A stretch of DNA of 64,000 nt, from contig NZ_LXER01000006.1 of NCBI RefSeq assembly GCF_001654925.1, positions 558,001 to 622,000 of the forward strand, written 5' to 3'. Shown here piece by piece: positions 38,904 to 50,065 of the stretch (position 1 is the stretch's first letter; each line of letters begins with the position of its first letter). Under the pieces are notes generated by a model. That model had not been told where the DNA came from, did no database searches, and worked only from the letters and a program-made list of their open reading frames with translations. The DNA comes from Buttiauxella brennerae ATCC 51605. GTDB lineage: Bacteria > Pseudomonadota > Gammaproteobacteria > Enterobacterales > Enterobacteriaceae. The translations under genes were made by a program, and so were the position numbers.

Positions 38904-39596
38904 TTACGACAGGATTTGTGGCACCCAGCAATAAGAAGCGAGATGTTGCGGACGAAAAGTAGACAGATGCTCAAGGTATTCACGGCGAGGAATTTCAATT
39001 GCGCCCAATGAAGCGGTATGGGCATTCAGTACCTGGCAATCAATCAGCTTGCCGCCATAACTGAGAAAGTGCTGGCAGAAGACCAGCAGCGCCGTTTTTG
39101 AGGCATTTTCCCGGCGGCTGAACATTGACTCGCCACAAAACAGCGAGCCTTGCGCCACACCATAGACCCCACCCACTAATTCTTTATCTTCCCAGACTTC
39201 TATCGAATGGGCATGGCCAAGTTCATGGAGTCGCTGATAGGCGTCGATGATTTCAGGCGTAATCCAGGTGCCTTCGTCGCGGTCGTCAGCACATTCGCTA
39301 ATCACACGTTCGAAAGCATGGTTAAGCGTGATGCGGTATGGGGAGTTGCGGTGGAAGCGTTTCATACTGCGGCTCAGGTGAAACTGATCCGGGAAAAGCA
39401 CCGCGCGCGGATCGGGCGACCACCATAAAATAGGGTCGCCTGGTGAGAACCATGGAAAGATACCGCGCTGATAAGCCATCAACAACCGTGCCGGGCTTAA
39501 ATCGCCCCCAAGCGCCAGTAACCCATTAGGTTCACGCAACGCGCCTTCCGGTGAGGGGAAGGCAATAGAGTCACGGGAAAGCTGAATAAGACGCAT
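38904..39596 (-). CDS. aat: Leucyl/phenylalanyl-tRNA-protein transferase
   Basis: A 230-residue enzyme (E. coli Aat 234) that adds Leu or Phe from aminoacyl-tRNA to proteins beginning with Lys or Arg, making N-degrons for ClpS-ClpA. Signature blocks: [41 protein letters not shown] and [19 protein letters not shown]. The C terminus is slightly shorter than in E. coli. The ATG at 39596 matches the family start. It lies downstream of cydC on the same strand. Confidence 0.95.
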   Translation of the reverse strand: MRLIQLSRDSIAFPSPEGALREPNGLLALGGDLSPARLLMAYQRGIFPWFSPGDPILWWSPDPRAVLFPDQFHLSRSMKRFHRNSPYRITLNHAFERVISECADDRDEGTWITPEIIDAYQRLHELGHAHSIEVWEDKELVGGVYGVAQGSLFCGESMFSRRENASKTALLVFCQHFLSYGGKLIDCQVLNAHTASLGAIEIPRREYLEHLSTFRPQHLASYCWVPQILS

Positions 39597-39744
39597 GACG
39601 TCACGGCTCCGGGCTGGCAATAATTATTGATAATAGACTAAGTACTCATCCCATTATGGCTATTTTATTTGCCATTCTGAGCACTGCCCAGGTTCAAACT
39701 GACTGCAACAATAACACCTACTGGGATGACACTCATTACACAGC

Positions 39745-41466
39745 CTACAAACGCTGATGGAAATGATAATAACGACCACCGCTGGCCATCAAATCTGCGT
39801 GATTACCTTGCTCAATAATTTGCCCGTTGTCCATCACAATTATGTTGTCGAAATGCGCTAACCCGCGCAGGCGATGCGTGACCATTAACACGGTTTTTTG
39901 TTTGGTCACTTCAGCCAGCAAATCAAGTATCTGGCGTTCAGTTTCAGCATCTAAACCTTCGGTCGGCTCATCCAGTAAAAATAGCGGGGCGTCATGCAAT
40001 ACGGCGCGAGCAATAGCCAGACGGCGCAATTCACCGCCTGATAACTGCCTGCCGCCTTCGCCAAGCCAGCTATTCAGACCGGCATCTTCTAATAACTTCT
40101 CAAGACCTACGCGTGTCAGCGCATGGCTCAACTCTTCATCACTTGCCTGTGGTGCGGCAAGCAAAAGGTTGTCGCGCAATGTCGCACTAAACAAATGGAC
40201 ACGCTGAGACACCACGCTGGTTGCCGCGCGTAAAGCCGTTTCATCAAACTGGCTCAACGGTTCGCCGTTAAAGCAGATCTCGCCCTGTTGCGGTTCCCAT
40301 GCCCGGGTAAGCAACTGAAGCAGTGTTGATTTACCACAACCAGTCCGACCCAGAATCGCCACATGTTGCCCTGCACCAACGCTAAGTGAGATATCCCGTA
40401 ACGCCATCTGCGACTGATCGGGATAGGCAAAACTCAGGTTGTTGATATCGACAGCTACATGCTCAGGAACGGCATGAGGTTGCTCAGTGAACACCACTTC
40501 CGGTTTTTGACTGGTGATTTCAGTCACGCGAATTGCCGAGGCAATAACCTGGCCCAGATGTTGAAACGCACCCGTGACCGGGGCCAGAGCTTCGAAGGAG
40601 GCAAGGGAGCAGAACACAAACAACGCGATAAGTGCGCCAGGTGTGGTATTACCGCCAACCGCTGCCGAGGCCATCCACAGCATCAATATGACCGCTGCAC
40701 CGCTGATAAGCAGCATCACGGCTTGCGAGAGCGCGGTAAGCTCTGCCTGGCGGCGTTGCGCTTCCTGCCAGCTGTCTTCCGTGGCATCGAGTTGCTGGCG
40801 ATAACGCTGGGTAGCACCAAAAATGGTTAACTCTGCGTGGCCTTGTAACCAGGCGGTGAGTTGCTGACGATATTGCCCACGCTGGACGGTAATCGCCTCG
40901 CCCGTTGATTTACCAGCGTAATAAAATATCGGCGGCAGTAACACTAATGTCGCCAGTAAAATCGCGCCGAGCGTCAGTGCCAGTTGCACATCCAGCCAGC
41001 TCAAACCAAACGTGACAACGGCAATGACGACAAATGCACCGACCATCGGCGAAATCACGCGCAGGTAAAGGTGATCAAGGGTGTCGACATCTGCAACCAG
41101 GCGATTCAGTAATTCACCCTGGCGAAAACGAGCAAGCCCGGCAGGGGAGAGCGGAAGCAGTTTGCTAAAAGTGGAAACGCGCAGATGCTGAAGCACACGG
41201 AACGTCGCATCGTGGCTGACCAGCCGTTCAAAATAACGCCCTGCGGTGCGCGTAATAGCACCGCCACGAACGCCCGCAGCAGGCAGCATATAGTTAAAAC
41301 TATAAATGCCTGCGACGCCGACAACGGCCGACGCGGAGAGGAACCAGCCTGAAAGTGTCAGAAGCCCAATGCTGGCCAGCAATGTGATAATGGCCAGCAC
41401 CACACCAAGCATCAACAACCATTTATGACGGCAATAAAGCGCCAGATACGGGAGTAAAGCACGCAT
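39745..41466 (-). CDS. cydC: CydC subunit of cysteine/glutathione exporter
   Basis: A 573-residue ABC half-transporter, the E. coli length, with six N-terminal membrane helices and a C-terminal ATPase: Walker A GRTGCGKST near residue 366 and LSGGE near 478. With CydD it moves cysteine and glutathione to the periplasm and is needed to assemble cytochrome bd. Its ATG overlaps the cydD stop by one base. Confidence 0.96.
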   Translation of the reverse strand: MRALLPYLALYCRHKWLLMLGVVLAIITLLASIGLLTLSGWFLSASAVVGVAGIYSFNYMLPAAGVRGGAITRTAGRYFERLVSHDATFRVLQHLRVSTFSKLLPLSPAGLARFRQGELLNRLVADVDTLDHLYLRVISPMVGAFVVIAVVTFGLSWLDVQLALTLGAILLATLVLLPPIFYYAGKSTGEAITVQRGQYRQQLTAWLQGHAELTIFGATQRYRQQLDATEDSWQEAQRRQAELTALSQAVMLLISGAAVILMLWMASAAVGGNTTPGALIALFVFCSLASFEALAPVTGAFQHLGQVIASAIRVTEITSQKPEVVFTEQPHAVPEHVAVDINNLSFAYPDQSQMALRDISLSVGAGQHVAILGRTGCGKSTLLQLLTRAWEPQQGEICFNGEPLSQFDETALRAATSVVSQRVHLFSATLRDNLLLAAPQASDEELSHALTRVGLEKLLEDAGLNSWLGEGGRQLSGGELRRLAIARAVLHDAPLFLLDEPTEGLDAETERQILDLLAEVTKQKTVLMVTHRLRGLAHFDNIIVMDNGQIIEQGNHADLMASGGRYYHFHQRL

Positions 41467-43229
41467 TATATTTCCTCCTGGCGATGCAATAACGCAGCAA
41501 ACGGGCCTTCCTGAGTGGACAGCGTGGCGAAATCACCCTGTTGTACAATAAGTCCATCACGCATCACCCAGACCTCGTCCCAGTCGTTGATGTAATCCAG
41601 CTGGTGCGTCACCATCAACGTGGTTTGCTGGCGTGAGGCATCGCTCAGGGCGTCCATGACGCGCTGCTCGCTGTGGGCATCCAGGCTTGCGGCCGGTTCA
41701 TCTAACAACAGTAACCCGCAGGGCATCAGCAATGCGCGGGCGACGGCGACACGTTGTGCCTGGCCGACAGATAAACGCCCGGCAGATTCGCCTAACGGAG
41801 TATCAATTCCTTGCGGCAACAACGGCAAAAATTCGCTGACAGAGGCTTTATCCAGTGCTGCAGTTAACTTTTCAGCACTGGCATCCGGTGCGGCGAGGAG
41901 GACGTTTTCGCGGATGGTAGGCGCCGGAAGCTGTGGGTTTTGACCAACCCAACTGAGCCGCTCACGCCACCATTTCGGGTCGAGATCAGAAAGCTCAACA
42001 CCGTTAATGAGCAGTTGCCCCTGATAAGGCAAAAAGCCAGACAACACATTGAGTAGTGAGCTTTTCCCTGCACCACTTTGCCCAACTAACACCACGCGCT
42101 GCCCGGCGCAAAGGGTGAAGTTAAGTGGCCCTGCGAGCTTTTTCTTTTCAGTAGACAGAATAACCAGGTCACGCGCTTCAATGCTGACAGGCTCGTTACA
42201 GTTGAACTGTGCGCTGCCATGTTTGCGTTGCTCTAACGGGGCATCAAGGAATGTCATCAGGCTATCGGCAGCGCCCACAGCCTGTGCTTTTGCATGATAA
42301 AAAGTCCCCAGGTCGCGCAACGGCTGGAAAAATTCAGGTGCCAGAATCAGCGCCAGGAAACCGGCAAACAGCGTCACGCCAGTGCTGTAATGGCCAAAGT
42401 TCAGTTCGCCAAGATAGGAGAAACCAAAGTAAACCGCGACCACGGCAATAGACAGCGAAGCGAAAAACTCCAGCACGCCGGAGGAGAGGAACGCAAGGCG
42501 TAATACTTCCATTGTCCGCTGGCGGAAATCCTGAGAAGCAACGCGGATATGCTCCGTTTCTGCATGGCCACGGTTAAACAAACGCAAGGTTTCCATGCCG
42601 CGCAGGCGGTCAAGGAAATGGCCGCTAAGACGAGCCAGGGCCTGGAAGTTACGGCGGTTTGCATCAGCAGCGCCCATACCTACCATCGCCATAAACAACG
42701 GGATAAGCGGTGCTGTGCAGAGCAAAATCAGTGCTGCGACCCAGTTAGAGGGGAAAATCACGATCAAAATCAGCACCGGAACCATCACCGCAAGCGACAT
42801 TTGCGGCAGATAACGAGCGTAGTAATCGTGCATATCTTCAATTTGTTCCAGTACCAGCGTAGCCCAGCTACCCACGGGCTTGCCCTGAATCCATGCGGGT
42901 CCCGCTTCATGAACGCGATCGAGCACTTTACGGCGTATTTCCTGCCTTATGTGCAAACCGGCATAGAAGCCGACTTTTTCACGCAACCACACGACCCATG
43001 CACGCAACACGAAAATGAGGATCAGGATAATGAACAGCATCAGCAGCGCTTCGCGAGGGATGTTCTCCATGATCATGTGTTGCAGCATTCGGGCTAAAAT
43101 CCAGGCCTGAGCGACAATTAATAGCCCACTGACCAGCCCCAGAAAACGGGATAGTCCCAGCCAGCGGCGCGAAAGGACACTTTGTGTTTTTAGCCAGCGG
43201 CTAAGTTCTTGTTGACGGGTTTTATTCAT
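41466..43229 (-). CDS. cydD: CydD subunit of cysteine/glutathione exporter
   Basis: A 587-residue ABC half-transporter (E. coli 588) with membrane helices from about residue 25 and a C-terminal ATPase (Walker A GQSGAGKSS near residue 383; signature LSVGQ, as is usual for CydD). It forms a heterodimer with CydC. It lies downstream of trxB, from which a terminator and a short repeat separate it. Confidence 0.96.
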   Translation of the reverse strand: MNKTRQQELSRWLKTQSVLSRRWLGLSRFLGLVSGLLIVAQAWILARMLQHMIMENIPREALLMLFIILILIFVLRAWVVWLREKVGFYAGLHIRQEIRRKVLDRVHEAGPAWIQGKPVGSWATLVLEQIEDMHDYYARYLPQMSLAVMVPVLILIVIFPSNWVAALILLCTAPLIPLFMAMVGMGAADANRRNFQALARLSGHFLDRLRGMETLRLFNRGHAETEHIRVASQDFRQRTMEVLRLAFLSSGVLEFFASLSIAVVAVYFGFSYLGELNFGHYSTGVTLFAGFLALILAPEFFQPLRDLGTFYHAKAQAVGAADSLMTFLDAPLEQRKHGSAQFNCNEPVSIEARDLVILSTEKKKLAGPLNFTLCAGQRVVLVGQSGAGKSSLLNVLSGFLPYQGQLLINGVELSDLDPKWWRERLSWVGQNPQLPAPTIRENVLLAAPDASAEKLTAALDKASVSEFLPLLPQGIDTPLGESAGRLSVGQAQRVAVARALLMPCGLLLLDEPAASLDAHSEQRVMDALSDASRQQTTLMVTHQLDYINDWDEVWVMRDGLIVQQGDFATLSTQEGPFAALLHRQEEI

Positions 43230-43246
43230 GGTTGCCAGTGCAGGTT

Positions 43247-43310
43247 GATATGCCCATCATCTCTCAGGTTGCAGGAGTATTAGCTGCATCCTGAAATCCA
43301 TTGGGAATAA
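43247..43310. repeat. Short ERIC-like repeat between trxB and cydD
   Basis: This 64-base stretch aligns with the copy at 59415-59475: a GATA-CCC-like left end, CATC/CATAC, then TTGCAGGxGTxTTxGCTGCA in the middle and TTGGGxATAA at the right end. It looks like an ERIC element whose central part was deleted. It lies upstream of the cydD ATG. Confidence 0.5.
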
Positions 43311-43355
43311 TGAATTATCAGGCAAAATTTGCGGGCAATGTTACAACGCAGGCAA

Positions 43356-43384
43356 AAGAAAGGCGACCTATTCAGTCGCCTTTA
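43356..43384 (-). terminator. trxB terminator
   Basis: On the minus strand, AAAGGCGAC and GTCGCCTTT form a 9-bp stem around a seven-base loop, followed by CTTTT. It sits 35 bases after the trxB stop and separates trxB from cydDC. Confidence 0.8.
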
Positions 43385-43418
43385 CGTATCTTCAAACTAC
43401 CGCTATGGGCTGTGAGAG

Positions 43419-44765
<1,347 letters not shown>

Positions 44766-44888
44766 ATGAGTGATGTCGATGGCGGCCATTGGGCACCGGT
44801 CTTCTCACGTACACTCGGAACATTGACGTTGCCCGGGTTATGGCAGGTGAAGGAAGGAACACAGAGAGACAATAATAATGGTAGATAG
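44766..44888 (+). CDS. Possible leader ORF overlapping lrp start (unproven)
   Basis: A 40-codon frame starts at ATG 44766 (SDVDGGHWAPVFSRTLGTLT...) and stops at TAG 44886-44888, running across the lrp ribosome-binding site and 11 bases past the lrp ATG in another frame. The upstream GGACA is a weak ribosome-binding site. If translated, ribosomes would sweep through the lrp start and could tune Lrp output. It may equally be chance. No family is recognised. Confidence 0.25.
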   Translation: MSDVDGGHWAPVFSRTLGTLTLPGLWQVKEGTQRDNNNGR

Positions 44889-45372
44889 TAAGAAGCGCCC
44901 TGGCAAAGATCTCGACCGCATCGATCGTAACATTCTAAACGAGCTGCAGAAGGATGGACGTATTTCCAACGTCGAGCTTTCGAAGCGAGTAGGGCTTTCA
45001 CCGACTCCGTGCCTTGAGCGCGTGCGTCGCCTGGAACGACAGGGTTTCATTCAGGGCTACACAGCTCTGCTGAACCCGCATTATCTGGATGCATCACTTC
45101 TGGTTTTTGTTGAGATTACTCTGAATCGTGGCGCACCGGATGTGTTTGAGCAATTTAACGCCGCTGTTCAAAAACTTGAAGAAATTCAAGAATGTCATTT
45201 GGTATCCGGTGATTTCGACTACCTGTTGAAAACCCGCGTGCCTGATATGTCAGCGTACCGCAAACTACTAGGCGAAACCTTGTTGCGACTGCCGGGTGTG
45301 AACGATACCCGTACCTATGTGGTCATGGAAGAGGTCAAACAGAGCAATCGTCTGGTTATTAAGACCCGTTAA
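44878..45372 (+). CDS. lrp: Leucine-responsive regulatory protein
   Basis: A 164-residue global regulator, nearly identical to E. coli Lrp; by recall I see one difference, A for T in FEQFNAAVQ. The helix-turn-helix is at about residues 30-50 (ISNVELSKRVGLSPTPCLERV) and the ligand-binding RAM domain is C-terminal. It controls amino acid metabolism, pili and transport according to leucine level. The start is ATG 44878, with AGGAA upstream in the long leader. Confidence 0.98.
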   Translation: MVDSKKRPGKDLDRIDRNILNELQKDGRISNVELSKRVGLSPTPCLERVRRLERQGFIQGYTALLNPHYLDASLLVFVEITLNRGAPDVFEQFNAAVQKLEEIQECHLVSGDFDYLLKTRVPDMSAYRKLLGETLLRLPGVNDTRTYVVMEEVKQSNRLVIKTR

Positions 45373-45405
45373 CACGGGCCAGGTGCAAAATCTGCGTATT
45401 TTGGT

Positions 45406-45428
45406 TACACTCCTGGTAATTCATACAG
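45406..45428 (+). promoter_or_regulatory. LexA-like box and -10 region before ftsK
   Basis: CTGG-TAATTCAT-ACAG at 45413-45428 fits the LexA form CTGT-N8-ACAG with one mismatch, and directly follows a -10-like TACACT (45406-45411). E. coli ftsK (dinH) is SOS-controlled from a promoter in this position, so the site is probably functional. Confidence 0.6.
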
Positions 45429-45460
45429 CAACAGTGCCGGGAATGCCCGGCACTGTTGCT
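45427..45460 (+). terminator. Strong lrp hairpin
   Basis: AGCAACAGTGCCGGG and CCCGGCACTGTTGCT form a perfect 15-bp stem around AATG, 55 bases after lrp. No T-run follows. It overlaps the last two bases of the LexA-like box, so it also falls in the ftsK leader. Confidence 0.7.
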
Positions 45461-45493
45461 CTCCATAGTTATTAAGGACCTGGAGAGTCTTAC

Positions 45494-48400
45494 TTGAGCC
45501 AGGAATACACCGAAGAAAAAGAAGTTACATTGAGAAAACTCAGCAGCGGGCGTCGGGCATTAGAAGCCTTACTGCTCCTTGTTGCCATTTTTGCCGTCTA
45601 TTTGATGGTGGCGTTGCTCAGTTTTAATCCTTCCGATCCCAGTTGGTCACAAACCGCATGGCACGAACCTATTCATAATTTAGGTGGAATGCCGGGGGCG
45701 TGGATGGCTGACACTTTGCTGTTCATCTTTGGCGTAATGGCCTACACCATTCCGGTCATCATTATCGGTGCGTGTTGGTTCACTTTCCGCAACAGAGATA
45801 GCGAAGAGTTCATCGATTATTTCGCCGTGTCTATGCGCCTTATTGGTGTACTGGCGATGGTGCTCACTGCTTGTGGCCTTGCCGCAATTAACGCCGATGA
45901 CATCTGGTATTTTGCCTCTGGTGGCGTTATCGGCAGTTTGCTGAGCACCGCCATGATGCCTTTGCTTAACAGCAGCGGCGGCACAATCGCATTACTGTGC
46001 GTATGGGCGGCAGGTTTAACCCTGTTTACGGGTTGGTCATGGGTCAGCATTGCTGAGAAAATTGGCAGCGCAACATTGAGCGTTCTGACTTTCGCCAGCA
46101 ACCGTACGCGCCGGGATAACACCTGGCAGGACGATGATTACGATGAAGAAGCAGAGCATAGTGAAGAGCACGCGCCAGCAGTAGAAAAGCGTGAGTCTCG
46201 TCGCGCACGTATTTTGCGTGGCGCACTGGCCCGCAAGCAGCGTATCTCAGAAAAATTCGCCAATCCAAACGCACGTAAAACAGACTCAGCGCTGTTTTCT
46301 GGCAAGCGTATGGATGATGCCGAGGATGATGTGCTGTTCTCGCCAAACAAAGCGACTCTGCCGGAAGATGACGTACTGTTCTCGGGTAATAAAGCAACGC
46401 TGCCGGAAAACGATGAGTACGATCCGTTATTACACGGGCAGTCTATCGTTGCGCCAGTCGCTGCTGCGGCCGCTATGGCGAACCCAGCTTACGCCGCGCC
46501 GGTGATGCCAACAGCTACCGTGTCTCCTGTCGCCACGCCTGCGCCGGAAGTGGTAGAAACTCCGTCCATTGCCTGGCAACCGGCACCGACAACGGTGACG
46601 CCTGAGCCTGTGCTTGCGCCGACACCAGAAAGTTATCACGCGCCTCGTACCGCGGAACAGCACAACCCGCAACAGGTGACCAGCCATTGGTCAGAGCCAG
46701 AAATGGTGCAACCTGTTGTTGAGCAGGCTCCGCTTCAGCCAATTTATTACGACCCAACTCCGATTCAGCCTGTTGCTGAGCCTGAGCCGGTTGAAGAGAT
46801 AAAACCGGCCGTACGCCCGCCTATCTATCATTTTGAAGAAGTCGAAGCGAAACGTGCTCGTGAGCGTGAACAACTGGCTGCATGGTATCAGCCCGTTAAT
46901 GAGCCAAAACCTGATCCTTACGGTTATGACAGTTCTCCTGCTTTTGCATCAACATCTGTAACCGATTCTTCACGCTTTGAAGCTCCGGGCATGCCTCAGG
47001 GTGTTGCAAGCGTAGTGCCTGAAGTTCCGGTAGTGGCCGCGCCATCTATGCCACAAGGTGTTAAAGACGCAGCGAAAGTTGCTGGTGCGGCTGCGGCCTT
47101 TAGCCCGGTGTTTAGCATAGCAAGCGATGCGCCACGACCTCAGATTAAAGAGGGAATTGGCCCACAGTTGCCGCGTCCAAATCGCGTGCGCGTACCGACT
47201 CGTCGCGAACTTGCTTCCTACGGTATCAAGTTGCCTTCTCAGCGTATGGCTGAAGAAGAGGCTCGTCGCCAGAATGATATGGATATCGAAGACGATTATG
47301 CTGACGACGCGGAAGAAATTGAACAACATGAGCTTGCTCGCCAGTTTGCAGCTCAACAGCAGCAGCGTTATGGCGAAGAGTATGAAGATGACTCTTTGCA
47401 ACAAGATGAAGATGAGGCTGAACAGGCTGAATTAGCGCGCCAGTTTGCGGCACAGCAACAGCAGCGTTATTCCGCCCCTCAGCAGCAACCGACTCAACAT
47501 CAACCGAATCAACAACAGCAAAACAATGTGCCGTTCTCACTGGATGATTTTGATTTCTCACCAATGAAAACCCTGGTAAACGACGGGCCGAGCGAACCAT
47601 TGTTTACGCCTGGCATGGTTGAAGAACCTGTTCCCGTTGCACCGCCACAAAATTGGCAGGCAGCAGCGCCGCAGCCAAATGTTCAGCAACCGCCAGCACC
47701 TTCTGCGCCAGTTGCCGCACCGCAGGCGCAAATACATGAAAGTTTGATTCATCCTTTCTTGATGCGTAATGGTGACGATCGCCCGTTACAGCGCCCAACT
47801 ACGCCACTGCCATCACTGGACTTACTGACTTCGCCACCTGCGGAAGTTGAGCCAGTAGATACCTTTGCTCTTGAGCAAATGGCACGCCTGGTTGAAGCTC
47901 GTCTGGCAGATTATCGTATTAAAGCCGATGTGGTGGATTACTCTCCAGGCCCGGTAATCACGCGCTTTGAGCTTGATCTGGCACCTGGTGTTAAAGCTGC
48001 GCGTATTTCTAACCTGTCTCGTGACCTTGCGCGTTCGTTGTCGACTGTTGCGGTGCGTGTTGTAGAGGTGATTCCGGGTAAACCCTATGTTGGCCTGGAA
48101 TTACCAAACAAAAAGCGCCAGACCGTTTACCTGCGCGAAGTGTTGGATTGTGCCAAATTCCGTGAAAGTACTTCTCCGCTGACAGTGGTGTTAGGTAAAG
48201 ACATTGGTGGTGAGCCCGTGATTGCCGATCTGGCAAAAATGCCGCACTTGTTGGTGGCCGGTACGACCGGTTCCGGTAAGTCTGTTGGCGTCAACGCCAT
48301 GATCCTCAGCATGCTGTATAAAGCGACACCGGAAGATGTCCGCTTTATTATGATCGACCCGAAAATGCTTGAGCTGTCTGTATATGAAGGCATTCCACAT

Positions 48401-49282
48401 CTGTTAACGGAAGTCGTAACAGATATGAAAGATGCTGCCAATGCATTGCGCTGGAGCGTCAATGAAATGGAACGCCGCTATAAGCTGATGTCTGCGCTAG
48501 GCGTGCGAAATCTGGCGGGTTACAACGAGCGTGTCCTGGAAGCTGAACGCATGGGCCGTCCGATTCCGGATCCATTCTGGAAACCGGGCGACAGCATGGA
48601 AGTTTCCCATCCAATGCTTGAAAAGCTGCCGTATATCGTCGTGCTGGTGGATGAGTTTGCTGACCTGATGATGACGGTTGGTAAGAAAGTGGAAGAGTTG
48701 ATTGCGCGTCTGGCACAGAAAGCGCGTGCTGCGGGCATCCACTTAGTGCTGGCGACTCAGCGCCCATCGGTAGACGTCATTACCGGCTTGATTAAAGCTA
48801 ACATTCCTACGCGTGTGGCGTTTACCGTGTCGAGCAAAATTGACTCCCGCACCATTCTTGACCAGGCCGGTGCCGAGTCACTGCTGGGGATGGGGGATAT
48901 GCTCTATTCCGCGCCAAACTCTACACTGCCAGTGCGTGTGCATGGCGCGTTTGTTCGTGACCAGGAAGTGCATGCAGTGGTTCAGGACTGGAAAGCGCGT
49001 GGACGCCCACAATATATCACCGGTATTACTTCAGATACCGAAAGTGAAGGCGGTGCAGGGGGCGGTCTTGACGGTGATGAAGAACTCGATCCGTTATTTG
49101 ATCAGGCTGTCGCGTTTGTGGTTGAAAAGCGTAAAGCCTCAATTTCTGGTGTTCAGCGCCAGTTCCGTATCGGTTATAACCGTGCGGCGCGAATCGTTGA
49201 ACAGATGGAAGCGCAGGGTATCGTGAGTCCACAGGGGCATAACGGTAACCGCGAAGTGCTTGCACCACCGCCATTTGAGTAA
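45494..49282 (+). CDS. ftsK: FtsK DNA translocase
   Basis: A 1262-residue cell-division and chromosome-segregation motor (E. coli 1329). Four or five N-terminal membrane helices (about residues 20-200) bind the divisome. A long Pro/Gln-rich linker (about 210-800) follows. The RecA-like motor has Walker A GTTGSGKS at 923-930, and the C-terminal gamma winged helix reads KOPS and activates XerCD at dif. The start is a TTG at 45494, after GGAG. The linker has tandem repeats and is shorter than in E. coli. Confidence 0.97.
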   Translation: MSQEYTEEKEVTLRKLSSGRRALEALLLLVAIFAVYLMVALLSFNPSDPSWSQTAWHEPIHNLGGMPGAWMADTLLFIFGVMAYTIPVIIIGACWFTFRNRDSEEFIDYFAVSMRLIGVLAMVLTACGLAAINADDIWYFASGGVIGSLLSTAMMPLLNSSGGTIALLCVWAAGLTLFTGWSWVSIAEKIGSATLSVLTFASNRTRRDNTWQDDDYDEEAEHSEEHAPAVEKRESRRARILRGALARKQRISEKFANPNARKTDSALFSGKRMDDAEDDVLFSPNKATLPEDDVLFSGNKATLPENDEYDPLLHGQSIVAPVAAAAAMANPAYAAPVMPTATVSPVATPAPEVVETPSIAWQPAPTTVTPEPVLAPTPESYHAPRTAEQHNPQQVTSHWSEPEMVQPVVEQAPLQPIYYDPTPIQPVAEPEPVEEIKPAVRPPIYHFEEVEAKRAREREQLAAWYQPVNEPKPDPYGYDSSPAFASTSVTDSSRFEAPGMPQGVASVVPEVPVVAAPSMPQGVKDAAKVAGAAAAFSPVFSIASDAPRPQIKEGIGPQLPRPNRVRVPTRRELASYGIKLPSQRMAEEEARRQNDMDIEDDYADDAEEIEQHELARQFAAQQQQRYGEEYEDDSLQQDEDEAEQAELARQFAAQQQQRYSAPQQQPTQHQPNQQQQNNVPFSLDDFDFSPMKTLVNDGPSEPLFTPGMVEEPVPVAPPQNWQAAAPQPNVQQPPAPSAPVAAPQAQIHESLIHPFLMRNGDDRPLQRPTTPLPSLDLLTSPPAEVEPVDTFALEQMARLVEARLADYRIKADVVDYSPGPVITRFELDLAPGVKAARISNLSRDLARSLSTVAVRVVEVIPGKPYVGLELPNKKRQTVYLREVLDCAKFRESTSPLTVVLGKDIGGEPVIADLAKMPHLLVAGTTGSGKSVGVNAMILSMLYKATPEDVRFIMIDPKMLELSVYEGIPHLLTEVVTDMKDAANALRWSVNEMERRYKLMSALGVRNLAGYNERVLEAERMGRPIPDPFWKPGDSMEVSHPMLEKLPYIVVLVDEFADLMMTVGKKVEELIARLAQKARAAGIHLVLATQRPSVDVITGLIKANIPTRVAFTVSSKIDSRTILDQAGAESLLGMGDMLYSAPNSTLPVRVHGAFVRDQEVHAVVQDWKARGRPQYITGITSDTESEGGAGGGLDGDEELDPLFDQAVAFVVEKRKASISGVQRQFRIGYNRAARIVEQMEAQGIVSPQGHNGNREVLAPPPFE
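46325..46408 (+). repeat. Tandem 14-residue duplication in FtsK linker
   Basis: Residues 278-291 and 292-305 read [14 protein letters not shown] and [14 protein letters not shown], a near-perfect tandem duplication of 42 bases. E. coli FtsK carries a related [14 protein letters not shown] once. It is an in-frame repeat in the unstructured linker. Confidence 0.8.
47330..47470 (+). repeat. Repeated [14 protein letters not shown] motif in FtsK linker
   Basis: The 14-residue motif occurs at residues 613-626 and 646-659, separated by an acidic spacer. E. coli FtsK has a matching pair (ELARQFAQTQQQRY), so the duplication is ancestral and kept under selection. Confidence 0.8.
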
Positions 49283-49445
49283 CCCTGTGCAAAAGAGTGG
49301 TGGTTGCGGCTCTTTTGCAAAGATGGGTAAATTACCGGAAAATCAGCTTTTTCTTCTGTTGCACCTGATTGGCTCTCGACTAGAGTGTGCAGCAGAAATG
49401 CCACAGTGCAGTCGCTTTGTGGTGCATGAATTTTAAGGGATCATA

Positions 49446-50057
49446 ATGAAAAAAATCGCTATTACTTGTGCTTTGTTGACTGCTCTTACAGCAACCGCTG
49501 CCTGGGCTGATGCCGCAGGCGACCTGAAAACTCGTCTGGATAAAGTCAGCAGCTTCCACGCCAGCTTCACCCAGAAGGTCACTGATGGCAGTGGTGCAGC
49601 TGTTCAGGAAGGCCAGGGTGATTTGTGGGTTAAGCGCCCAAACCTGTTCAACTGGCACATGACTCAGCCTGATGAAAGCATTCTGGTTTCTGATGGCAAA
49701 ACATTGTGGTTCTACAACCCGTTCGTTGAGCAGGTTAGCGCAACCTGGTTGAAAGATGCGACCGGCAATACGCCGTTTATGCTGATTGCCCGTAACCAGA
49801 GCAGTGACTGGCAGCAATACAACATCAAACAAAGCGGTGATGATTTTGTGCTGACGCCAAAAACCAGCGCCGGTAACCTCAAACAGTTCACTATCAACGT
49901 CGGGCGCGACGGGACTATCCATCAGTTCAGCGCAATTGAGCAAGATGATCAACGCAGCAGCTATGCGCTGAAAACCCAGCAAAATGGTGCGGTGGATATG
50001 AGCAAGTTTACGTTTACCCCGCCTGCTGGCGTGACGGTGGACGACCAACGTAAGTAG
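49446..50057 (+). CDS. lolA: Outer-membrane lipoprotein carrier LolA
   Basis: A 203-residue periplasmic chaperone, the E. coli length, that takes lipoproteins from LolCDE to LolB. The signal peptide [20 protein letters not shown] is cleaved after A21 (AWA-D). The mature protein starts with [20 protein letters not shown] and has the open-barrel block [13 protein letters not shown]. It lies 163 bases after ftsK and eight bases before rarA, so it is probably co-transcribed with rarA. Confidence 0.97.
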   Translation: MKKIAITCALLTALTATAAWADAAGDLKTRLDKVSSFHASFTQKVTDGSGAAVQEGQGDLWVKRPNLFNWHMTQPDESILVSDGKTLWFYNPFVEQVSATWLKDATGNTPFMLIARNQSSDWQQYNIKQSGDDFVLTPKTSAGNLKQFTINVGRDGTIHQFSAIEQDDQRSSYALKTQQNGAVDMSKFTFTPPAGVTVDDQRK

Positions 50058-50065
50058 AGGTATGA

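Noticed and set aside
46440-47760. The Gln/Pro-rich stretch of ftsK as a frameshifted or low-quality region
   Set aside because: The frame stays open and meets the conserved motor domain in phase; such a linker is normal for FtsK.
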